DNA of 64,000 nt from Phymorhynchus buccinoides (Eukaryota > Mollusca > Gastropoda > Neogastropoda > Raphitomidae): the NCBI GenBank assembly GCA_017654935.2, contig CM065703.1:37711278-37775277 (forward strand), written 5' to 3'. The translations under genes and the position numbers were made by a program. The notes beneath the pieces are model-generated. The model saw only the letters and a list, made by a program, of their open reading frames with translations, did no database searches and was not told where the DNA came from. Each line of letters starts with the position of its first letter. Position 1 is the first letter of the stretch. Shown here in pieces: positions 55,655 to 64,000 of the stretch.

Positions 55655-56985
55655 GGGGGGATTTTCACCCTAGTTTCAAATTTTAAAGGGTCAAGACCCT
55701 TCTTCCTATGTAAGTAAACGGTACTTACAGTTACACAGACACACGTGCGCACACATACATGCACATGTGCACACAACACACTCTTCACTCATACACCTAC
55801 TGATCACTTTTTTTGTGTGCTTGTTTTTGTTTTTTGACGAACAACCGAGTGCACCATGATATTACACCACAATTGGCCACTGTAAATAGGGTTATTAATG
55901 CCCTTGACGGCAAGAGTTAAGCCCTTGTTGGTCAGTATCCAAAAGGGCATTCACTCAATTGCAAAAGGCAGCCATTAAGTGGCCTCAAATAGGGTTATTG
56001 GTGAGAGTTATTCCCTTGTTGGGTCAGTACTCAACCATCTTCCCCCCACCCACCAAGGGCATTCACTCTTGCAAAAAGATGGCCAATAAACACATTCTAC
56101 TGTGTCTCAAATTTTGTTTGTCTTTGACTGTGAGGATTTCTTCTTTCCTTTGACTTTGTTCTTGTTTTTCCGTTTGGGGGAAGGATAGGAATACATGTAC
56201 TAACTTCCGTTTTACCTATTTAAAAATGTGTCATTTTGTTTTTGTTGCAAAGTTAAAAGATTAAAAAAAAGGGGTAATAAGTATTATTTGTCTCTTTTAA
56301 CTCCCCAAGAATTGCTCAGAAATTTATTGATTGTTTTTGTTGAATTTGTTTAAGCTATTTTGCTGCAAAACTTTAAAAAAAAAAAAGAAGTTTTTTGAAG
56401 TTACGTTGTTATGTTATTTAGTTATTTATGTGGGGTTTTGTTTTGTTTTGCTATAAAAATTAAGCTTGTTGATTTGTTTATGTGTGCTGTTGATTTTTTG
56501 GCTATATTGTTGGCTATAACAAAAACCTGATCATTTTCATCTTATCTTTCTTTCTGTGTGTGTTTCATTCAGTTCTTTTTATTTGTTGTTGTTACCTCCG
56601 GTTTTTTTGGGGTTAAACTTATTGTCATACCACTTTTCAAGGCCAGTACAAATATATCACTGTTTATCAGAAAACTTTTCAGTTTCATACAAATTTTTTC
56701 TTTTTAAATGACTATGTTCCACATTTCGTATGAGAATGTGGTTGAAAATATTGTGAATGAAATTTTATTTAAGTTGTTATTAATTTGATTTTTTGGAGAA
56801 AAATGTGTATATTTTTATTTGTTTGTATTATGTTTTGTTGTTGTTTTGTTTGTTTTAAGTACTTTGCCTTTGTTGATCAGAGGTTTTGTAGCAATCTTAT
56901 TTTGTTTGATTAATAAAATAAAATAAACGCCAATGAAGAAAACAACCCCCAAGAATGTAAATTCCTTTGAGCAGTTTAAAATGAA
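55655..56985. other. unannotated T-rich stretch
   Basis: AT/T-rich. Two related pieces with AGGGTTATT and AAGGGCATTCACTC (55888-55955 and 55990-56075) indicate a degenerate duplication. No gene seen. Confidence 0.45.
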
Positions 56986-56988
56986 ATG

Positions 56989-57231
56989 TTTTTGCACTAT
57001 TGATAAGATATATTATTATATATTATTAGTATTACCCTGGAAAAAGTCGAGAGACGAAACGTGTGGAACATTTTAACCAAGCTTGTTTTTTGTCAGCTTT
57101 TTTGGTCATGTTTTTGCACTATTGATAAGATATATTATTATATATTATTAGTATTACCCTGGAAAAAGTCAAGAGACGAAACGTTTGGGAAGATTTTAAC
57201 CACGCTTGTTTTTTGTCAGCTTTTTGAATGT
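56989..57231. repeat. 120-bp tandem duplication (x2)
   Basis: TTTTTGCACTATTGATAAGA through GAGACGAAACGT and CTTGTTTTTTGTCAGCTTTT is repeated at 56989 and 57109 with few differences. Confidence 0.92.
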
Positions 57232-57913
57232 TGTATTATGTATTATATATATATATTTACAATTTCAGTAAATGTTTAAACCAAAAAAAGGGGGAAATGA
57301 AGCTTTTTATCAAGTTAAAAACAACACAAAAATGGATGATGATCACATGCAAAATTGCACATTATCACTTGATGTACATGTAATCACACTTTTTTCTTCT
57401 TCTGGATTCTAACAATAACTGAAGAAAAAGAGCTTTTGAGCCTATGTATATTTGTCATTTAGGCATCAGAATTGTCAGAGGATTTCAGAGGATTAAGAAT
57501 TTCTGACAGAGGATTGGCTTCTCTTGACAGAGGTTTTGCCTTTTTATTGAGTGTTATCCTTTGTGTTAAATAGCATTGTAAAGTGATTTATCACTATACA
57601 AAGCCTTTTTGGTGATGTTCAGGACTCATTTCTGTGTTGTCCTTCTTCAGTCTAGGGCCTTGATGTCCCTTTTAACACAGGTTTTAGAGGATTGGTCTTC
57701 AGACTACATTTGTATTCTGATGCCTGATCATTGTTATTTCATTGTGTTTTTATTACTACGTAGTAAGATTTAATGTGGTGGCAGCCCTGACATGGCCTTA
57801 GTTGTCGACGGGGCTATAATCTTAATCTTAATCATTGTGTTTTTATAAATAGCCGTTCAAACTTTTACTAGAGTTTCTTGCAAGACTGCATGATAATTTT
57901 TTTATTATTTTTA

Positions 57914-58155
57914 TTAACCCCTTGATTGCCACCAACATATCACGTACTAACCTGATGACATCACTGACGACGTCATCAGATAAAGAGGAATAACTCTGAT
58001 AGGCTGGGTTTTTTCTCTAACACAGTCAAGAGAGTAATATCCCCACACCATTTTGCCAGATTGGCTCGGCTCGGCTCTATCAGTTGTCTTTTTCATGGCA
58101 TGATTTGCCCAATTAGTTTTTCTTGAATTTTCTCTGGCAGTCAATTGCCAAGTGG
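57914..58155. mobile_element. TTAA MITE family B (inverted copy)
   Basis: TTAACCCCTTGATTGCCACC left; the interior matches 8110-8337 in reverse (ATGGCATGATTTGCCCAATT). The right end has decayed. Confidence 0.82.
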
Positions 58156-58555
58156 TTCCAAAATGCACTGTCATATATTAATGTCCTGCCTAAATATTCT
58201 ATATTCTGTTTTAGAGAGAGAAAAAAATGGTTGATACACATACTTGTGTGAATGTAACTAGGGTAGTCTGGTAAAACACACTAACATTTAATATTACTGA
58301 CTTAGTGACTATGAGACCTAGCATACGTAGTTATGACATAGGGATTATAAAAAAAAACCAAGCGAAGTCTTCATTTTTTTTAAATGTAAGTAACGGAAAA
58401 TCAAACATGATTCTTTCAATTTCAAATAAAGATCATGATCTTGTTATGTACCACTACCAGAAAAGTTAATTTGTTTGAAAGTAATTTTTTTTTTCTGCAA
58501 TGATTTCAACGATTTATGCTTTTTGTGTGTGTTCATATTTAATGCTCGTCACATG

Positions 58556-58804
58556 TTAACCCTTTCATCGCCACTGTCGCCTCTTGGCACCACAATGATT
58601 TAGCAGCCATGTCACTAAAGGGCATCACATGACGATCTGGTTGGTATCCAGTGACCTTATGTTCTTAAGTTTGGGAGATAAGGATAGGCCCTATTTTATG
58701 CATGTCATAGAGGAATCCCCAATATCGCAGACAGAATCTTTTCTCTACCCAGATAAGTTTAATGGAAAGTTTTAGCTGAAAAATGGCGGGCGTTGAAGGG
58801 TTAA
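58556..58804. mobile_element. TTAA MITE family A
   Basis: TTAACCCTTTCATCGCCACT to GGGCGTTGAAGGGTTAA, TTAA on both sides. Confidence 0.93.
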
Positions 58805-58928
58805 TTCTTTTTATCAGGGTAGGATGAGGGTAACTGAAACTGTAACAAAACCACAAAAAAATATTAATATTTTCATAAGTTTGTGATTTATGGTAATAAT
58901 TATATCTCGTCTGCTGAGTGGTCAGAGG

Positions 58929-59837
58929 TACAGTGGAACCTCCCTTATAAGACCTTCAAAAACCATCCAAAATGAGGTCTTATAAGGGAGGGGTCTTATA
59001 AGAGGTAATTTTAATACTTACAAAGAAGGGTAATGTTTTAGAGAAGTAGATCTTATGTGCAGTGTTCCCCATGCTTCCAAGTTTTTAAGGGTCATCATGA
59101 CCCTTTGCCCCCAAATTTTAAGGGTCATTTGAACATTTTTGAGGGTCAAAATAAAAGCCATAATAAATGGACAATATGCTCTAAAATAAAGACAAATCTC
59201 TTTAACAATGTGTACAAAGCTGCAGAAGAGCTTGCCATCACGATGCTGAAGCCAGTCAAATTCTTCACACCAACTTGACTTGAATTTGCAAGTTACTTTC
59301 TTCTTTCCATCACTACTGACAGTTGAAGTAGAACTTGAAGGGCCTGGAACTGGTTTGAGGGGTTTTGTCACCTCACTTAAAACTGAGTCTTTGGAAGAAC
59401 TTTGCATCGAAGTTTTCGCAATCCAGCGAAACAGTGCCATTTATTTGCTTCCAAGAAACGCACGCGCTCGGCTTGGCAGCAGTGCACATGCGAGCAGCAT
59501 GGGTGGCGAGAAGCAAAGGGAAATTACTCTGTGGTTCATGATAGCTTTTGTCGTCTGCTTCAAGCATGGCATAGTAGTGAAAGAATAGGCCCAGTATATT
59601 TTGTTGATCGTTTCCCGCAAGCCGAAATGGCTTTGACATTCTGATCGCGGCGAACACGTTTGAGGAAGCAATCGGCTGAGAGAAAAACTGTACGTCACAA
59701 TGACGTATTGACTGAAAAATGTATACGTCAAACTTGAAACTTTGTACGTAATTTACGTACAGATCTGCGTAATCGGGAACACTGTATGTGGGAGGGAGTC
59801 TTATAATGGCAGGTCTTATAAGGGAGGTTCCACTGTA
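58929..59837. mobile_element. CAGTGGAACCTCCC MITE with nested element
   Basis: TACAGTGGAACCTCCCTTAT left, AGGGAGGTTCCACTGTA right. TA at both ends suggests a TA target, as in pogo/mariner. Interrupted by 59060-59784. Confidence 0.88.
59060..59784. mobile_element. CAGTGTTCCC-ended (hAT-like) element, 6-bp target duplication, transposase remnant
   Basis: Ends CAGTGTTCCCCATGC and ATCGGGAACACTG. TATGTG is at 59054-59059 and 59785-59790, and the restored site CTTATGTGGGAGGG is seen intact in the related MITEs. The - strand 59440-59170 encodes a Ser/Pro leader and CKFKSSWCEEFDWLQHRD then GKLFCSF, resembling the zinc-finger-like N-terminus of hAT-type transposases. The rest of the gene is gone. Confidence 0.82.
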
Positions 59838-60020
59838 TACACACTCTGACCAGGAGATAACACGAGAAGCGCGCGCGCCAAGATTAGCCAGTACACGCCA
59901 GAATCCCAGAGGTGCCAGACGTTTAGTGCTGCTCCTACTCAGCCTGTTTAAATTTGGAAAATGCGACTGGTTTCAACAAGAAGAGAATTCTATTTGAAGT
60001 TGAAAGACCTTGACAGTACT

Positions 60021-60272
60021 TTGCCCTTTCGCCGCCAATGTCGCATTTTCGCACCACAGTGATTGAACACCCATGTCATTAAAAGTCTTGAAATGAGGGT
60101 CTGTTATCCAATGATCTTGGGTTCTTAATTTCGAGAGGTAAGGATAGGCCTTATTTCAAATATATCACAGAAGAATCCCCAATATTTCAGACAAAAATCT
60201 GTTCTCTATCCATGTACAGGTAAGTTTAATGGAAAGTTTTGGCTAAGAAATGGCTGGCGGCGAAAGGGTTAA
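60021..60272. mobile_element. TTAA MITE family A
   Basis: CCCTTTCGCCGCCAATGTCG to GGCTGGCGGCGAAAGGGTTAA. The left TTAA has decayed. Confidence 0.92.
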
Positions 60273-60745
60273 GGTCTATAAAAGTTTTCTCTCTCCACAT
60301 AAGGTGTTATTTGTTGCTTTATTTTTTAACTGTGTTTTGGCCAAAACTTTTTGTTTGTTTCTTTGTGATACAAAGTACTTAATGGGTGTAATGAATTACG
60401 TTGTTTTTATCTCGGTGTAATATATGACTTTGAGTTCAAAATAAACAAGTTTACGAAATAATTGTTTTAATAATATGGACCAAAAAAGTAATGATTTTTA
60501 AAGTTTGTTTTCTTTCTTCAAATAATCATTATATGCTCAATTTAATGTATTCATATTAAAAAAAAAGATTTTTGAACATACCTTCACATGTTAAAGTTGA
60601 CTTTAAAAAAAAGTCTTGTAACAAGACTATGAGTATGAGCTGTTAGTTTTGTTATCTTTGTTATATAAACATTTATCATTCCTTTCTTTTTTTAAAGAAG
60701 AAAGCCCAAAGCACAGACAAAGCATATTGTTTGATGCTGACAATT
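60273..60745. other. unannotated T-rich stretch
   Basis: No gene or element ends recognised. Confidence 0.4.
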
Positions 60746-61344
60746 TGTGACCCAGCACCACGAAAGGGACATTAAGTCGCTGGGCAGACAGGGCTAGTTT
60801 CTCACAACAGGCTTGTGTGTGAAAGTCCAAAATCAAATTTTTGGTGTGACAGTTATGATAGAGATGGAATTTCTACTATGGTCATAATTTTTCTTATGAC
60901 TATTATGTCACTGTGTGTGTAGGTATGTGTGTGTGTCTTTGTCTTCATGAAATTTGTAAAATGGAAAAAAAATGTTCAATAAAAAAAATAAAAACCCAAA
61001 CCATTTGGTCAATTTTGGGTTATGTGTTTTGTTCGTGTTCTTTAGCATATCATCTTTCATATATATATAAAGAACAATCTTTAATACGGTCTTGTGAGAG
61101 CTTTAAAACGAGTAGGTCAATACATTTTGTTCAGCTAGGTTAGACTTTTCTCAAAATGGCCGACATTCCCTACTAACTTGAAATGCTCATAACTCTGGAA
61201 CGGAAAAAAGATACAAGAATGGTTCTTGTATCATGGTTATTGTATCATTAGAAAGAAAATTGAAGTTTTCAAATGTGTACTTTTCTCAAAATGGCCAGTT
61301 TGACACTTAATCAGTTAATGTCCCTTTCGTGGTGCTGGGTCACA
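60746..61344. mobile_element. TIR element TGTGACCCAGCACCACGAAA, intact
   Basis: TGTGACCCAGCACCACGAAA to TTTCGTGGTGCTGGGTCACA, with AGGGACATT subterminal at both ends. 599 bp, non-coding. Relative of 5354-6308. Confidence 0.92.
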
Positions 61345-61514
61345 TTTAGACTTTTTAAAAAAAGATAGTTTAGTTAGATTTAGTTTCTTCTTGAATTGAA
61401 ACATGGGACAGAAGTGTTTTCAGTGATCAGTAATAGGTTAAGTATTCTGATAATTGTTTTATTGTCAGTTTGTGACCTTGTCTTCTTCTTCTTTAAAAAA
61501 ATAAATAAATGTAT

Positions 61515-61688
61515 TACTGTATTTTACAGACGACAAGGCGCACCTGATTATAAGGCGCACCCCCCAAATTTTACACAAAATTCAGATTTTGTTATTATAG
61601 TTTCTTACTATATTATCAGTCACATTATAAGGCGCAGGGGTCTCAGTCTAGGAAAAAAGTATCACCTTATTGTCCGTAAAATACAGTA
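61515..61688. mobile_element. TACTGTATTTTACAG...AAAATACAGTA MITE
   Basis: Both ends are present. The interior AAGGCGCACCTGATTATAAG and GGCGCAGGGGTCTCAGTCT is the reverse of 38185-38362. Confidence 0.88.
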
Positions 61689-61774
61689 CCTTTGTTAGGT
61701 TGGCCATTTAAAAGTAACTGTATATATATTATTTTTTTCATTTGAACGAAGGAAGCTAAATTTCCAATCCCATG

Positions 61775-62034
61775 AGAGCTCCCAATCGTCCCACAAAACA
61801 AGGGGTCCCAGGGACAGTATAGAGGGTCCTAGAGGCGGGAAAGCGCTTAGAGCTTAAAGATTAGGCGCTATAAAAGTTGTCAATAAATAAATAAATAGAG
61901 GGTCCCAGTGGCATAGTGAATGCTAAAAAGATTTTTTCTAGTGCATCCCTGGGATCCCCTGCACATTATTTTAGAGGGTCCTTTAGGATTTTAGTGCTTC
62001 GTAGACCCCCAAATGGGGGTCCCTGGGAGCCCTG
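61775..62034 (-). mobile_element. MITE, GGGCTCCCA-ended family (copy 3) with nested tail
   Basis: GAGCTCCCAATCGTCCCACA left, GTCCCTGGGAGCCCTG right. The flanks CCCATG (61769) and CCCATA (62035) are probably the 6-bp duplication with one change. A 58-bp insertion lies inside. Confidence 0.86.
61838..61898 (+). mobile_element. extremely truncated non-LTR 3' tail
   Basis: AAGCGCTTAGAGCTTAAAGA, TTAGGCGCTATAAAAG and (AATA)n interrupt GGCGGGA/TAGAGGGTCC, which is continuous at 4345-4375 in the sister copy. Confidence 0.88.
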
Positions 62035-62487
62035 CCCATAAATAGTCTATGGTTGGATATCATTGGATGTCTGTCTTTGGATCTGTTGTCATGTGTTCAT
62101 TCATTTATTTATTTACTTTGGGTTTTTTTCAGGTTTGATTTGACACCATAAAATGGCTATCATTTTCTTTTCTTTTGGGCTGTGACAGTCTTATTTTTTA
62201 CAGGGCTTTGCATGGTTGACAGTCCTCAGATGATCATAGCTGTTGACAGGACTATAAACGATTAACTAACTAACTTTACAGGGCATTCTGGGCTTTAGTT
62301 GTTGTTGTTGGTGGGTTTTTTCTCCCTTGGGAAACTCTTTTGTCTTGATAGAAAATATTGTTGTGGTCCTGAAAAGTTTGATGTTTTTTTTTTTGTTTCT
62401 GTTCATGAAGTCTTTGTAGGTTTTTTTTGTAAATCATGAGTTCATCTGGTAGTGATTAGGGGTTTTCTTTTCTTCCTTTCTTTGTAT

Positions 62488-62534
<47 letters not shown>
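62488..62534. repeat. poly-G run of 47
   Basis: 47 consecutive G, the longest homopolymer in the window. Confidence 0.97.
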
Positions 62535-62535
<1 letters not shown>

Positions 62536-62539
62536 GTTT

Positions 62540-63510
62540 GTGTGTTCTAGTAATTGTCAGTGTTTCTGTTTTTTTGCTTCTTCTTTTTTTGTTTTTTTGG
62601 GGGGACCCATTTTTGTTTGTGGCTCAAGCCACAAACCTATCACTCACTTTGTCGGTCTGTCGGTCCAAAATTGTCGCACATTTTGACAAAATTGTCGCAC
62701 TTCAAATCGAGGCTACACTTCTGGCCGCTCTTTAAAATGATGTATTTTTAAAGCGTACAAAATAATAAACACATGTAATACAGACACTACAACAGACACG
62801 ACGAGTATTCGGTGCCTCTTTTGATGAGTATAAGTAGGATACATAGTTTTAAATGTTTTCCAAAAGATATAAAAAGTTACGAAATGGTGCAGAGATAACA
62901 TTCTGGTTTACAGATTAAAATTATTGAAAAGCCAGGGGAGGTAACTCATGATTGGAGTGGTAAAAATAGACCGCGTGCCACAAACTATTGCGATTTCGCG
63001 CTTGTTTGTATACATGTATGTTTTAAAAAAATCTAGTTTAGGGCCATGAGAATTTGTGTTGCATACAAAAAGAGTCTCTAAGTCTATCCCTCTGCCTTTT
63101 ATCATCAAAGTAGGGGAAGTTTCAAAAACAGCACTTGTCGATTATTATTGTAGCTCATTATTTATCTGGCTCAGATCTGGAAAGTTTTCCGATACTGGTT
63201 TCAAAAGAATGCCACAATGGGTTTTCACTTCGTCAACTGTCAAACGCTTGGACATGTTCGAAGTCCAGAATTGTTGCTGAAGTAGTTTTTGAAAATGCTC
63301 GAGTGTTTTTCACTTTTTGTTAGTGAAAAACATTTGTAAATCAAATGAGGTTTTCTCGTTTTTCTCAAATCCTTTCTTAAAGAAAAAAGTGCACAGACAA
63401 TAATAGTGACAGACGGACGGCTAAGCAGAGTAATCGAAGCGCTTTCTTCATTTTTAAGTTCAGAAGATCAGTTGAGTCTTGAAGTCATTTTCCATGCCAA
63501 AGGTAACGAC
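62540..63510. other. unannotated stretch
   Basis: Contains the palindrome GTTTGTGGCTCAAGCCACAA and AAC at 62618 and a direct repeat of AATTGTCGCAC (62669 and 62690). No gene recognised. Confidence 0.4.
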
Positions 63511-63512
63511 GT

Positions 63513-63788
63513 CATGGGTGCAACTTTTCCTGGTATACGAGGATTTCCTGTTTTTGAATTTTTCCAGAAAAGGGAACTTCCTTTTTTTTCCAAATGTATC
63601 AAACAAGATCTTTGTGTGTCTACTGTCTTTTTCAAACTCTTTAAAATAAGCATAGTTTGTATAAATTGTGGAAAAAGCAAGCTAAAATGCCTTCATAAAT
63701 CAATCTTTGCTTCAGTTGCAGGGGGACATTACCTCTGGACCCCGGTCTTTCAGGGTTTTTTTTCATTTTGTGTACTTGCACCCATGCG
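63513..63788. mobile_element. repeat E (copy)
   Basis: ATGGGTGCAACTTTTCCTGG to TTTTGTGTACTTGCACCCAT. Confidence 0.88.
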
Positions 63789-64000
63789 ACATTTTTCAGG
63801 CAGATAATCACAAAATACCAAAGTTTTCACAAGTATGTATTGTGTAAAAGTCTCTCACCTAGGGAAGGTTTGATGTGCATGTAACGCAGGTGTCGCTAAC
63901 TTTACACGCAGTAACTGACCAAAGCAAGCAGCTCTTTCACTTTGTTACACCATTTTGATCTCAGTCCTCAAGTTTTTGGGTGGAGTGTGTTCACTTTTTT

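Overview
This is a eukaryotic, metazoan nuclear window of AT-rich sequence packed with repeats. It holds three intron-containing protein genes. All three are conserved animal genes, and introns plus transposons fill most of the space. A marine mollusc, probably a gastropod, fits the short exons, long microsatellite-rich introns and dense small DNA transposons, but the taxonomic guess is inference.

Layout: (1) MLX, the Max-like bHLH-zipper transcription factor, is on the + strand at 2390-11477 with seven coding exons seen. A further upstream exon may lie outside the window. (2) 11.5-28 kb is a repeat field. It contains a 33-bp minisatellite (12.9-13.7 kb), a 32-bp satellite (16.2-17.3 kb), many TTAA-flanked MITEs, palindromic elements and fragments of non-LTR retrotransposons. 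(3) CHMP5, an ESCRT-III subunit, is on the - strand from 43935 down to 28079. It has seven exons encoding a complete 220-residue protein. Its last intron carries a 41-bp satellite of about 2.5 kb that starts some 20 bp from the acceptor of a tiny 57-nt last exon. (4) 44-48 kb is dominated by CT microsatellites. (5) SMUG1, a uracil-DNA glycosylase, is on the + strand at 48403-52531 with three coding exons. A normal catalytic core is embedded between a long Ser/Pro/Gly/Tyr-rich N-terminus and a Gln/Pro/His-rich C-terminus. (6) 52.6-64 kb is downstream sequence with nested transposons and no gene I can recognise.

The three genes have unrelated jobs: transcription of glucose-responsive genes, endosomal membrane scission, and base-excision repair. 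Nothing suggests a cluster with a shared pathway. The most unusual feature is MLX, where three separate tandem duplications each include a piece of exon with its splice site: the exon 1 donor x3, the exon 5 acceptor side x4, and the exon 6 3' half with donor x7-8. The second notable theme is transposon biology. There is a TTAA-targeting (piggyBac-like) MITE family with a self-nested insertion that directly shows the target duplication. There is also a set of CAG-starting elements whose insertions are bordered by 6-bp direct repeats.
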